Shown: positions 36,501-45,498 of the stretch, piece by piece
Layout: each line of letters begins with the position of its first letter
Position numbering within the stretch: the first letter of the stretch is position 1
Assembly: GCF_014652375.1 (NCBI RefSeq)
Contig: NZ_BMYR01000005.1
Span: forward strand, 1-64,000
Direction: 5' to 3'
Origin: Alishewanella tabrizica
GTDB taxonomy: Bacteria > Pseudomonadota > Gammaproteobacteria > Enterobacterales > Alteromonadaceae
Length of the DNA: 64,000 nucleotides
Notes under the pieces: model-generated
Database searches by the model: none
Told to the model about the DNA's origin: nothing
The model's input: only the letters and a program-made list of their open reading frames with translations
Made by a program: the position numbers and the translations under genes

Positions 36501-37634
36501 ATGCGTGATTTCCAAGTTTGTACACGTTGTGTAATGGACACAACAGACTCTAAAATCGTGTTCGATGCGCATGGGGTGTGTGATCACTGTCTGACATTCG
36601 ACAAAGACATTAAACCAAAATGGCACACCGACGAAGTTGGCTATAGTAATATAATGGCCATAGCCGATAAAATTAGGGCTGAAGGCAAAGGCAAAGATTT
36701 CGACTGTATCATTGGCATGAGTGGCGGTATTGATAGCTCTTACCTAACCTACCTTGCAAAAGAAAAGCTTGGGTTAAGGCCGTTGGTGTTTCACGTGGAT
36801 GCTGGCTGGAATTCTCAAACTGCTGTTAATAACATCGAGAAAATTGTTGATAAGCTAGGGCTTGATTTATATACAGAAGTTATTGACTGGGAAGAAATGA
36901 AAGATTTGCAGCTTGCATTTATTAAATCAGGTGTTTCGCACATTGACAGTCCGCAAGATCACTCTTTTTTTGCAACCATGTATAAATTTGCTTCTAAGTA
37001 CAAAGTTAACTATATCCTTACCGGTGGAAATTACTCAACGGAATGTGTACGTAACCCACTTGAGTGGATGTACTACCAGTCTGACGCTACTCAGTTAGTT
37101 GATATACATAAAAAGTTTGGTACTATCCCATTAAAGAATTATCCGGTGACTAATATTTTATGGCATAAGGTGTTTTTGCCTTATATCAGAGGTATAAAAT
37201 TAATACGGCCGTTAGATTACATGCCTTATCACAAAGAAGATGCTACGCAGTTTCTGGTTGATAATTTTGGCTACCAGCGGTACGCCCAAAAGCATTTTGA
37301 ATCACGGTTTACTAAATTTTACGAAGGCTATTGGTTGCCAAAGAAATTTGGTTACGACACCCGTAAAGTTCAATATTCGAGTTTAATTCTTACCGGACAA
37401 ATGACTCGTGAAGAAGCGCTTGAGAAACTTAAACAGCCAGCTTATGACGAAGAGCAAATAGCACATGAGTTTGAGTATATAGCAACTAAGCTTGGTATTA
37501 GTGTTGCTGAGTTACAGGGCTATATGGATGCACCGAATAAAACCTTTCGTGACTATAAGAACCAGCAGAGCATTTATGACATTGGTGCCAAGGTTATGCG
37601 CACCCTGGGTTTGGAAAAAGGGGGCAAGCGTTGA
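36501..37634 (+). CDS. N-acetyl sugar amidotransferase (WbpG-like)
   Basis: The 377-residue protein has a zinc-finger-like CTRC (7-10) and CDHC (27-30) and a PP-loop MSGGIDSSYLTYLA (about 73-86) of the ATP-pyrophosphatase type. GGNYSTECVRNPLEW and HKEDATQFL are also typical of the WbpG family. In Pseudomonas aeruginosa, WbpG with HisH2 and HisF2 converts an acetamido group of a UDP-diacetamido-uronic acid to an acetamidino group. The two partners follow directly, the first overlapping by four bases. The substrate here is unknown, because the genes for a 2,3-diacetamido uronic acid are not in the window. GC content returns towards average here. Confidence 0.92.
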   Translation: MRDFQVCTRCVMDTTDSKIVFDAHGVCDHCLTFDKDIKPKWHTDEVGYSNIMAIADKIRAEGKGKDFDCIIGMSGGIDSSYLTYLAKEKLGLRPLVFHVDAGWNSQTAVNNIEKIVDKLGLDLYTEVIDWEEMKDLQLAFIKSGVSHIDSPQDHSFFATMYKFASKYKVNYILTGGNYSTECVRNPLEWMYYQSDATQLVDIHKKFGTIPLKNYPVTNILWHKVFLPYIRGIKLIRPLDYMPYHKEDATQFLVDNFGYQRYAQKHFESRFTKFYEGYWLPKKFGYDTRKVQYSSLILTGQMTREEALEKLKQPAYDEEQIAHEFEYIATKLGISVAELQGYMDAPNKTFRDYKNQQSIYDIGAKVMRTLGLEKGGKR

Positions 37635-38245
37635 TTGGCATAGTTGACTATGGTCTTGGCAATATTAGTGCTTTTGCAAATATTTACAAGCAACTGAACA
37701 TTCCCTTTAAGGCCGTTAAAAGTGCTGCTGAAATACAGGCTGTTGATAAACTGATTTTACCCGGAGTCGGGGCGTTTGATTATGCCATGCAGCTGTTAAA
37801 CGGATCTGGTATGCGTGAAGTACTCGACGATATGGTGCTTAACCAAAAAGTGCCTGTTTTAGGTGTGTGTGTTGGCATGCAAATAATGGCTAATTCCAGT
37901 GAGGAAGGCATCTTGGCCGGTCTAGGTTGGGTTGATGGCACCGTTCGTAAAATTGACATTACAAAGCTAAGCCATAAGCCGACGATCCCTCATATGGGTT
38001 GGAATCAGGTTCGCCCTAAAAAAGATATGGAAGTTTTTGCCGGCATTGATTATGAGCAGGGCTTCTATTTTTTACATTCTTACTATTTTAGTGCGGACAA
38101 TACTAACGATATTCTTGCTGTTGCAGAGTATGCAGGTGAGTTTTCATGTGCTGTGCACAAAGAGAATATTTACGGTTTTCAGTTTCATCCTGAAAAGAGT
38201 TTATTAAATGGCGTTACCCTCCTGAAAAATTTTGCGAACTTATAA
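37631..38245 (+). CDS. hisH2: HisH-like glutaminase subunit for sugar amidination
   Basis: A 204-residue class I glutamine amidotransferase with the catalytic Cys in VLGVCVGMQIM (about 77) and His-Glu in FQFHPEKS near the C-terminus, and the HisH start GIVDYGLGNISAF. It would release ammonia from glutamine and channel it through the HisF-like partner to the amidotransferase. The TTG start overlaps the preceding stop (TTGA). The context, between wbpG-like and hisF-like genes and far from other histidine genes, shows this is the polysaccharide paralogue rather than the histidine enzyme. Confidence 0.9.
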   Translation: MIGIVDYGLGNISAFANIYKQLNIPFKAVKSAAEIQAVDKLILPGVGAFDYAMQLLNGSGMREVLDDMVLNQKVPVLGVCVGMQIMANSSEEGILAGLGWVDGTVRKIDITKLSHKPTIPHMGWNQVRPKKDMEVFAGIDYEQGFYFLHSYYFSADNTNDILAVAEYAGEFSCAVHKENIYGFQFHPEKSLLNGVTLLKNFANL

Positions 38246-38247
38246 TT

Positions 38248-39012
38248 ATGCTGCGGTCAAGAATTATTCCATGCTTACTGGTTAAGAATAAAGGCTTAGT
38301 AAAAACTGTTAATTTTAAAGATCCTAAATATGTTGGTGATCCCATAAACGCCGTTAAAATTTTTAATGAAAAACTGGTTGATGAGCTTGTCGTTTTAGAT
38401 ATCGATGCATCCAGAGAAAACCGCGAGCCAGATTACAAAATGATAGAGAATCTTGCGTCCGAATGCCGTATGCCTTTCTGTTATGGTGGTGGAATTAAAA
38501 CGGTTGAACAAGCGGTAAGAATAAGTAATTTAGGTGTTGAAAAAGTTGCGCTTAGCTCTTGCGCGCTGGAAACTCCTGAGATAATAACTGAAATTTCCCA
38601 AGCTATCGGCAGGCAAAGTGTTGTGGTTGTGCTGGATGTTAAGAAAACCCTTTTTGGTGGTTATGATTGCTATATTCTGAACGGTACCAAAAAAATAAAA
38701 GGTGATGTGGTTGAATTAGCAAAACAAGCTCAACAATTCGGTGCAGGTGAGATTGTTGTTAACTCAATTGACAATGATGGCAAAATGGCTGGCTATGACC
38801 ATAAATTAATTCGGTTAATCAGGTCTGCGATTGATATTCCTCTTACGGTACTTGGTGGGGCCGGTTCTTTAAATGATATCAAGGCTGTTATTGATGAACA
38901 TAAAGTTATAGGTGTTGCCGCAGGTAGCTTATTCGTTTTTAAAGGTACTTACCGAGCAGTATTAATTAATTACCCCTCTGTAGAAGACAAAAAATTGCTC
39001 AATCAGCGCTAG
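38248..39012 (+). CDS. hisF2: HisF-like ammonia-channelling subunit for sugar amidination
   Basis: A 254-residue (beta/alpha)8 barrel similar to HisF: RIIPCLLVKNKGLVKTVNF at the start, CYGGGIKTVEQA, VVVLDVKKT and LTVLGGAGSLNDI. In histidine-type HisF the first motif reads CLDVK with a catalytic Asp; here that residue is Leu (CLLVK), so the cyclase reaction is probably lost and the barrel serves as an ammonia conduit. This is typical of the HisF2 paralogues associated with WbpG. Two bases after hisH2. Confidence 0.9.
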   Translation: MLRSRIIPCLLVKNKGLVKTVNFKDPKYVGDPINAVKIFNEKLVDELVVLDIDASRENREPDYKMIENLASECRMPFCYGGGIKTVEQAVRISNLGVEKVALSSCALETPEIITEISQAIGRQSVVVVLDVKKTLFGGYDCYILNGTKKIKGDVVELAKQAQQFGAGEIVVNSIDNDGKMAGYDHKLIRLIRSAIDIPLTVLGGAGSLNDIKAVIDEHKVIGVAAGSLFVFKGTYRAVLINYPSVEDKKLLNQR

Positions 39013-39054
39013 TGCTCTCGTGATTGTTAGAATAGAATTTTTAAAGGCTTAATA

Positions 39055-41187
39055 ATGAAGCAAATTCTCCAAGATCTCGCTAAAGGTGCTACTACTGTAG
39101 TACAAGCCCCTTCTCCTTCGGTTACATCCGGGCATCTACTGATTAATACTACCTGCAGCCTGATCTCTGCTGGCACAGAGCGCATGTTGGTTGATTTTGG
39201 CAAAGCGTCGATGATTGATAAAGCCAGACAACAGCCTGAAAAAGTTAAAATGGTGCTCGAAAAAGTCCAGACGGACGGTCTGTTAACCACTATTGATGCT
39301 GTTCGTTCTAAATTGGGGCAGCCTTTGCCTCTGGGGTACTGTAATGTAGGCATTGTCGAAGCTGTAGGCAAGGGCGCTGAGCAGTTTAAACCAGGCGATA
39401 GGGTTGTTTCTAACGGTCCTCATGCTGATGTTGCAAGAGTAGCTAAAAACTTATGCGCAAAAATACCCGATAATGTTAGTGATGAAGCAGCCGCTTTTAC
39501 GGTTGTAGCTAGCATTGGTTTGCAAGGTATCAGGCTGGTTCAGCCGACCTTGGGTGAGGCAGTTGTTGTTACTGGTGTAGGTTTAATAGGTTTATTAACA
39601 GTTCAACTGCTCCGCGCTCAGGGATGTCGAGTATTAGCTATTGATTTTGATCAACGGAAACTTGAACTCGCCAGACAATTTGGTGCGGAAATTTGTAATC
39701 CTGGTGCTGGCGAAGATCCTGTCGCAGCGGGTATGGCATTTAGCCGAGGTCATGGTGTTGATGCAGTTATTATAACTGCTTCCACTAAGTCAAATGATCC
39801 TGTGACGCAAGCAGCCAGAATGAGCCGCAAACGTGGCCGAATTGTATTAGTTGGTGTAACCGGTCTTGAATTGAACAGGGCTGATTTTTATGAAAAAGAG
39901 CTAATATTTCAAGTGTCCTGTTCATACGGCCCTGGCCGCTATGAGCCTGATTATGAGCAAAGAGGTTTAGATTATCCTCTGCCTTTTGTACGTTGGACGG
40001 AGCAACGTAATTTTGAGGCGGTGCTTGATATGATGTCTGCAGGCGCCCTTAATGTTGAAGCTTTGATTACGCATCGATTTATATTTGAAAATGCAACAGA
40101 GGCTTATGCGGTTTTAACCGACGATAAAACCGCTCTTGGTATTTTATTAAAGTACCCTGGTGAATTTAAACAAAGACACATCCGTTCTGTTAGCTTATTG
40201 CAAACTACATTTGACGGTAATTTGCCAACCTTAGGCTTTATAGGTGCTGGAAACTACGCTTCTCGGGTACTTATCCCTGCATTTAAAGCTGCTGGTGCTC
40301 AATTGCATACTATTAGCACCTCTGGTGGTATCAACAGTGTTATTCATGGTGAAAAGTCTGGTTTTGCCAATGCCTCTACTGATACAAAAGCACTTCTTGA
40401 ATGTGCTGAAATCAATACTGCTGTTATTGTTACACAGCATAACAGTCATGCTTATTTTACTGAGCAAGCTTTGCTAAACGGTAAGCATGTTTTTGTAGAG
40501 AAACCGTTAGCGTTAACCATAGACGAACTGGCGAAAGTTGAAGCTGCATATAGCCAGACAGGCGGTAAGCAGTTATTGATGCTAGGTTTCAATAGACGAT
40601 TTTCGCCACATATTCAAAAAATGAAATCATTGCTAAATACTGTCAATGAACCAAAATCATTTATTATGACCATGAATGCTGGTGCCATTCCTAAAGATCA
40701 CTGGACGCAGGATAACCTTGTTGGTGGTGGTCGTATTATCGGCGAAGCTTGCCACTTTATAGATTTAATGCGTTATCTGGCTGGATCAGAGATCATTTCT
40801 ATTCAGGCTCGTCGTATGGGTGATAATCCTCATCAGGCGATTACAGAAGATAAAGCGGCTATTATTTTGGGATTTGCTGATGGGTCTTTTGGCACTATTC
40901 ATTACTTTGCAAATGGTTCATCAAGTTTCCCCAAAGAGCGAGTTGAGGTGTTTACTGCTGGCCGAGTTCTACAATTAGACAATTTTCTTAAACTGAAAGG
41001 CTTTGGATGGCCCGGTTTTTCGAAGATGAATTTATGGCGTCAAGATAAGGGGCAGCAAGCCTGTTGTCAGGCTTTTTTAACAGCAATTAATCAGGGTAAA
41101 GCTTGCCCAATACCTGTGGAAGAAGTTTTTGAAGTAGCCAGAGTGTCGATTGAAATAGCTGAACAACTTCGAATTCAGCAGGATTGA
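39055..41187 (+). CDS. bi-domain oxidoreductase (MDR-type dehydrogenase fused to Gfo/Idh/MocA)
   Basis: The 710-residue protein joins two dehydrogenases. Residues 1 to about 370 are a medium-chain zinc-type dehydrogenase fold (GYCNVGIVEAVGKGAEQFKPGD, VVTGVGLIGLLTVQLLRAQG). Residues about 385-710 are a Gfo/Idh/MocA oxidoreductase (LGFIGAGNYASRVLIPAF, FVEKPLALT, GGGRIIGEACHFIDLMRYL). Such fusions occur in O-antigen and capsule clusters next to heparinase II/III-like genes, as here, but no reaction is established that I can name. The pair may modify a uronic acid or amino sugar on the lipid carrier. AAAGG precedes the ATG. Confidence 0.87.
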   Translation: MKQILQDLAKGATTVVQAPSPSVTSGHLLINTTCSLISAGTERMLVDFGKASMIDKARQQPEKVKMVLEKVQTDGLLTTIDAVRSKLGQPLPLGYCNVGIVEAVGKGAEQFKPGDRVVSNGPHADVARVAKNLCAKIPDNVSDEAAAFTVVASIGLQGIRLVQPTLGEAVVVTGVGLIGLLTVQLLRAQGCRVLAIDFDQRKLELARQFGAEICNPGAGEDPVAAGMAFSRGHGVDAVIITASTKSNDPVTQAARMSRKRGRIVLVGVTGLELNRADFYEKELIFQVSCSYGPGRYEPDYEQRGLDYPLPFVRWTEQRNFEAVLDMMSAGALNVEALITHRFIFENATEAYAVLTDDKTALGILLKYPGEFKQRHIRSVSLLQTTFDGNLPTLGFIGAGNYASRVLIPAFKAAGAQLHTISTSGGINSVIHGEKSGFANASTDTKALLECAEINTAVIVTQHNSHAYFTEQALLNGKHVFVEKPLALTIDELAKVEAAYSQTGGKQLLMLGFNRRFSPHIQKMKSLLNTVNEPKSFIMTMNAGAIPKDHWTQDNLVGGGRIIGEACHFIDLMRYLAGSEIISIQARRMGDNPHQAITEDKAAIILGFADGSFGTIHYFANGSSSFPKERVEVFTAGRVLQLDNFLKLKGFGWPGFSKMNLWRQDKGQQACCQAFLTAINQGKACPIPVEEVFEVARVSIEIAEQLRIQQD

Positions 41188-41189
41188 GA

Positions 41190-42830
41190 ATGTCACTGTT
41201 ATCCAAATTTCAGCGGCTTTACCATACAATTAAGCCACTACGTTTTGAACAGATCGCTTACAGGATCTACTACAAGGCGAAACCACTTCGAAAAATTAAC
41301 GTAACGGTTAACGTTTCTAAACCTGCTGACTGGGAGTGGAGTGGTCCTGAAGTCATTAAACCTTCTTTCCTTGGAAATAACGAGGTGTGTTTCCTTAATC
41401 TGAAAGGAGTTGTTAACTCAGCAAAGGATTGGAACAATCAAGCTTTCGAAAAGCTTTGGCTGTATAACTTACACTATTTTGACGATTTAAATGCTCAAGA
41501 CAGTAAGGCGCGTTTTAGCATTCAGTTGGAACTAGTCAAACGGTGGATAGCTGAAAACCCAGCCGTATTTGGTAATGGCTGGGAGGCTTATCCTTTATCG
41601 TTAAGATTAGTCAATTGGATTAAGTGGTATAACAGAGCTGGACTTAATATACCTGACATTATATGCAGTATTGAAGTGCAGGCGAATGCACTTAGTAAGC
41701 AGCTTGAATACCATATTTTAGGTAATCATTTATTCGCTAATGCTAAAGCTTTGGTGTTTGTTGGTTGTTTTTTGCAGGGGGATTCAGCGTCTAAATACCT
41801 TAAACTGGGATTAAAAATTCTTGAGCGGGAAATTCCTGAACAGTTTTTAGAAGACGGTGGACATTTTGAACTATCTCCGATGTACCACGGCATTTTATTG
41901 TGGGATTTATTGGATTTAATTAATCTGGCTGAGCTGACTGGTCGGTCTGAGTTAGCTGCAAAATTGCCGTGGTGGCGAAATGTTGCAATTAAAGCGCTTA
42001 ATTGGCTCAGAATAATGCGCCACCCAGATGGTGAGGTCAGTTTTTTTAATGATAGCACAATGGGGATTGCAGCCACGCCTGAACAATTATTCAATTATGC
42101 TACCATTTTAGGGCTTGAGTTCGAGACGATGCCTTTACCTTTGCTGGTTACACTACCTGTTTCTGGTTATAGTCGGGTTTCGATGCCTGAACATACGCTA
42201 CTCTTAGATCATGCTGCTGTAGGCCCTGATTATTTACCCGGCCATGCCCATGCTGACACTCTTAGCTTAGAATGGTCAGTTGAGTTAAATCGTGTGCTTG
42301 TGAACTCGGGTACTTCAATTTACGGAATAAGTGAAGAGAGATTACGGCAACGAAAGACGGCTGCGCATAATACTGTTGTAGTGGATGATGCTGATTCCTC
42401 CGAGGTATGGAGTGGTTTTCGAGTCGCTCGCCGTGCATATGCTAAACTTTTACATTCCAATCTTGATAAGGATAATGTGACACTTATCGCGTCTCATGAT
42501 GGCTATAAAAGACTTAACGGTAAAGTGAATCATACTCGTCAAGTTACAGTAATGACCAAAAGTTTATCTGTTATTGATCGACTGCAAGGACGTTTTAACA
42601 ACGCTCATATGTATTGGCATTTGCATCCAAATATCAAAGTGACACAAATAGCTCCTTGTGAGTTAAGTCTCACGCTTTTGTGTGGGAAGGTATTGAAAGT
42701 GAGTAGTAATGTGCCACTCCAAATATTGCCTTCAACTTGGCATCCTGGGTTTGGTGAAACAATCATGTCCAACAAGATAATTGCTGACTTTAGGGCAGAT
42801 GAAGTAAAAATTATCTTTTCTATTATTTAG
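41190..42830 (+). CDS. heparinase II/III-family protein
   Basis: The 546-residue protein has an N-terminal helical (alpha/alpha toroid) region with NGWEAYPLSLRLVNWIKW, NHLFANAKALVF and GHFELSPMYHG, and a C-terminal beta-sandwich domain with PGHAHADTLSLEWS and RKTAAHNTVVVD. These are the family blocks of polysaccharide lyases such as heparinase II. No signal peptide is seen, so it is probably cytoplasmic, which is odd for a lyase and suggests a biosynthetic role such as epimerisation or editing of a uronate-containing intermediate. The ATG at 41190, two bases after the preceding stop, has AGGA six bases upstream. A TTG six bases earlier is less likely. Confidence 0.87.
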   Translation: MSLLSKFQRLYHTIKPLRFEQIAYRIYYKAKPLRKINVTVNVSKPADWEWSGPEVIKPSFLGNNEVCFLNLKGVVNSAKDWNNQAFEKLWLYNLHYFDDLNAQDSKARFSIQLELVKRWIAENPAVFGNGWEAYPLSLRLVNWIKWYNRAGLNIPDIICSIEVQANALSKQLEYHILGNHLFANAKALVFVGCFLQGDSASKYLKLGLKILEREIPEQFLEDGGHFELSPMYHGILLWDLLDLINLAELTGRSELAAKLPWWRNVAIKALNWLRIMRHPDGEVSFFNDSTMGIAATPEQLFNYATILGLEFETMPLPLLVTLPVSGYSRVSMPEHTLLLDHAAVGPDYLPGHAHADTLSLEWSVELNRVLVNSGTSIYGISEERLRQRKTAAHNTVVVDDADSSEVWSGFRVARRAYAKLLHSNLDKDNVTLIASHDGYKRLNGKVNHTRQVTVMTKSLSVIDRLQGRFNNAHMYWHLHPNIKVTQIAPCELSLTLLCGKVLKVSSNVPLQILPSTWHPGFGETIMSNKIIADFRADEVKIIFSII

Positions 42831-42837
42831 GAAGTCG

Positions 42838-44013
42838 ATGTTGAAAGTTCTAGTACTCTCTTTTTATTACGAGCCAGATTTGTGTGCAGGCTCTTTCCGA
42901 TGTACAGCTTTGGTTGAACAGTTAAAGCAACATGCCGGCGTTGGAATAGACGTTATAACTACATTGCCAAATCGTTATGCTTCTTTTTCTGCTTCGGCAC
43001 CACAACATGAAATTAAAGAAAACGTTGAAATTCATCGAATTGCTCTACCATCGCATAGAAGCGGTATGTTAGATCAAATAAAAGCGTTCACAGCGTTTTA
43101 CCGTCAAGCACTTAAACTAACACGAGACAAAAATTACGATGTGGTTTTTGCTACTTCTTCACGTTTGTTTACGGCACTTTTAGGTGCAAAAATAGCCTCT
43201 TCTAAAAATCTACCATTATATTTGGATATTAGAGATATCTTTGTAGATACTATTAAAGATGTCTTGCCCGCTAAAATAACTTGGCTAGTGAAGCCAGTTT
43301 TTTCCTTTTTTGAGTATTATGCTTTTAGTAAAGCAAAGCGAATTAATTTAGTTTCAAAAGGTTTTAAAGAATATTTTCATACTCGTTATCCTAATATTGA
43401 ATATCGTTGGTTTACTAATGGCATAGATGATGAGTTCATTGCAGTGGCGCCGCAAATAAAAAAAGCGGTTAAAGTACATGATATTATAACCGTACTATAT
43501 GCCGGCAATATGGGGGAAGGGCAAGGATTACATACTATATTGCCTGCATTAGCCAAACGATTAGAAGGAAAAGCTATCTTCAGGGTCATTGGTGATGGTG
43601 GACGAAAGCCGTTACTGTTACAAAAGTTAAATGGATTAAGTAATGTTGAGCTATTACCTCCGGTAAGTCGCAGTGAATTAATCCGCGAATATCAAAATGC
43701 CGATGTATTATTTTTACATTTGAATGACTATCCTGCTTTCAGAAAAGTATTACCTTCAAAAATATTTGAGTATGCTGCTTTAGGAAAACCAGTGTGGGCG
43801 GGGGTAGCGGGTTATGCCGAGAAATTTCTTGCAGAGGAAGTCATTAACAGTGCGGTGTTTTATCCAGGTGATGATCATGGCGCATTCATATGCTTTGATA
43901 GCTTGGCGTTAGGTGAAACGCCAAGGTTAGATTTTATTAATAAATTTTCGCGTAAGAAAATTATGGCTGAAATGGCCAGAGATATAGTGAGTGTTGTAAA
44001 ACATGAAGCATGA
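42838..44013 (+). CDS. WbuB-like family 4 glycosyltransferase
   Basis: The 391-residue GT-B protein starts KVLVLSFYYEPDLCAGSFRC and contains FATSSRLFTALLGA, YLDIRDIFVDTIKDVLP and VLYAGNMGEGQGL. The C-terminal half has NADVLFLHLNDYPAFRKVLPSK then IFEYAALGKPVWAG. The donor-site Glu region (PSKIFEYAALGKP) matches GT4. It resembles WbuB, which adds an acetamido-deoxy sugar to the first lipid-linked residue. With the reductase and phosphoglycosyl transferase that follow, it probably adds the second sugar. It overlaps the next gene by 11 bases. Confidence 0.88.
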   Translation: MLKVLVLSFYYEPDLCAGSFRCTALVEQLKQHAGVGIDVITTLPNRYASFSASAPQHEIKENVEIHRIALPSHRSGMLDQIKAFTAFYRQALKLTRDKNYDVVFATSSRLFTALLGAKIASSKNLPLYLDIRDIFVDTIKDVLPAKITWLVKPVFSFFEYYAFSKAKRINLVSKGFKEYFHTRYPNIEYRWFTNGIDDEFIAVAPQIKKAVKVHDIITVLYAGNMGEGQGLHTILPALAKRLEGKAIFRVIGDGGRKPLLLQKLNGLSNVELLPPVSRSELIREYQNADVLFLHLNDYPAFRKVLPSKIFEYAALGKPVWAGVAGYAEKFLAEEVINSAVFYPGDDHGAFICFDSLALGETPRLDFINKFSRKKIMAEMARDIVSVVKHEA

Positions 44014-44950
44014 AAAAACGCTTCTGATTACTGGCGCTACTGGCTTTGTTGGCGGGACTTTAGCGACGAAGCTGATTACAAAAGAACTCCGTTTGCTGAG
44101 TAGGCGTGATCCCTGCATCCCCAGAGGTCGATTTTATCAAGCAGAAATTTGTCCTTTAACCGATTATTCAACGGTTTTAAAAAATGTTGATGTTGTCGTT
44201 CATGCGGCAGCCCGTGTACATGTAATGGCTGACACTGCCAGCAATCCTCTTGAGGAGTACCTGGCAGTTAATGTGGCAGGTACATTAAATTTAGCCAAAC
44301 AGGCGGCTCAAGCAGGTGTTAAACGTTTCGTATTCATAAGTAGTATCAAGGTTAATGGTGAGAGCACAGCATGTAATAAAAAGTTCAGCATGATTGATCA
44401 ATCCCATGCCAGTGATGATTATGGGATATCAAAAGCGCAAGCTGAAGTAGCTCTTAGACAATTAGCTGCAGAATCTATGATGGAAGTAGTCATCATTCGA
44501 CCGCCACTTGTCTATGGACCGAGTGTTAAAGCCAACTTTGCTGCAATGATGAATCTGGCTAAAAAAAATTTACCATTACCTCTTGGTGCTATCAATAACA
44601 AACGTAGTTTGGTCGCACTTGATAATTTGGTCGATTTAATTATTACCTGTATTGATCACCCTAAAGCAGCAAATCAGACTTTTTTGGTCAGTGACGATCA
44701 TGATGTTTCAACGACTGAGTTGCTACAAATGATGACTCGTGCTGCTGGTAAAACACCGCGATTGTTACCAGTCCCCGTAAGTTGGCTTAAGTTCGCGGGT
44801 AAATTAATTGGTAAGCAAGCGGTAGTAGATAGACTGTGTGGAAATTTACAAGTCGATATCACCCACACAAAAGAAACTTTAAACTGGAGCCCCCCCATCT
44901 CAATGGAAGAGGGTATTCGTCGTTGTTTTGTAAAAGAGGATTTATGTTAA
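44003..44950 (+). CDS. NAD-dependent nucleotide-sugar reductase/epimerase (WbpV-like)
   Basis: A 315-residue extended SDR with TGATGFVGGTLA (about 9-20), HAAARVHVMAD, the catalytic Ser in FISSIKVNGES and the YGISK Tyr-Lys pair (about 138-142), and IIRPPLVYGP. This matches proteins that reduce UDP-4-keto-6-deoxy-GlcNAc to UDP-QuiNAc or UDP-FucNAc, the product then being transferred by the adjacent phosphoglycosyl transferase. The required 4-keto intermediate would come from the WbpM-type dehydratase at 48418. Which epimer is made cannot be told from sequence. Confidence 0.87.
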   Translation: MKHEKTLLITGATGFVGGTLATKLITKELRLLSRRDPCIPRGRFYQAEICPLTDYSTVLKNVDVVVHAAARVHVMADTASNPLEEYLAVNVAGTLNLAKQAAQAGVKRFVFISSIKVNGESTACNKKFSMIDQSHASDDYGISKAQAEVALRQLAAESMMEVVIIRPPLVYGPSVKANFAAMMNLAKKNLPLPLGAINNKRSLVALDNLVDLIITCIDHPKAANQTFLVSDDHDVSTTELLQMMTRAAGKTPRLLPVPVSWLKFAGKLIGKQAVVDRLCGNLQVDITHTKETLNWSPPISMEEGIRRCFVKEDLC

Positions 44951-45498
44951 TTCGGTTGTTGGATATTGTATTTGCTTTTTTCGGGTTACTTTTTGGTTTT
45001 CCCGTGTTAGTTATTTTGACGATTATTGGTTTATTTGAAACAGGTTCGCCTATTTTTAGGCAAGTTAGAGTGGGACGTAATAAAAAGGCTTTCACGTTAG
45101 TCAAATTTCGAACAATGAAAAAAGATACCGCCTCAGTTGCCAGTCATTTGGCCAGTGCGAGTGCTATTACACCTTTTGGTGGTTTTTTGCGTAAAACCAA
45201 GCTTGATGAATTGCCACAGCTTTGGAATGTATTATGCGGTGATATGAGCTTGGTTGGGCCACGACCGTGTTTGTTTAATCAAGAGGAACTGATTGCAGAA
45301 CGTGAGCAACGGGGGGTTTTAAAGGCGCGCCCAGGAATTACGGGCTTAGCGCAAGTAAACGAAATTGATATGTCGACTCCAGTGTTACTGGCTCAAACGG
45401 ATGCAAAAATGTTGGAAAATTTAACGTTAGCCAACTACTTTAAATATATTGTGCAAACGGTTGCAGGAAAGGGGAGTGGCGACAGAATTAAAAAATAG
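44944..45498 (+). CDS. small monotopic phosphoglycosyl transferase (PglC/WbpL-functional analogue)
   Basis: The 184-residue protein begins with a re-entrant hydrophobic helix ([20 protein letters not shown]). It has [25 protein letters not shown], the catalytic Asp-Glu dyad in [21 protein letters not shown] and [12 protein letters not shown], all hallmarks of PglC-type enzymes that move a phospho-sugar to undecaprenyl phosphate. Its length matches the minimal family. The ATG at 44944 has GAGGA just upstream and overlaps the reductase stop by seven bases; longer in-frame starts lie inside that gene. It initiates repeat-unit assembly. Confidence 0.93.
   Translation: MLIRLLDIVFAFFGLLFGFPVLVILTIIGLFETGSPIFRQVRVGRNKKAFTLVKFRTMKKDTASVASHLASASAITPFGGFLRKTKLDELPQLWNVLCGDMSLVGPRPCLFNQEELIAEREQRGVLKARPGITGLAQVNEIDMSTPVLLAQTDAKMLENLTLANYFKYIVQTVAGKGSGDRIKK

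Noticed and set aside
37631-39012. Histidine biosynthesis genes hisH and hisF
   Set aside because: They follow a WbpG-like amidotransferase, no other his genes are near, and the HisF catalytic Asp is replaced by Leu.
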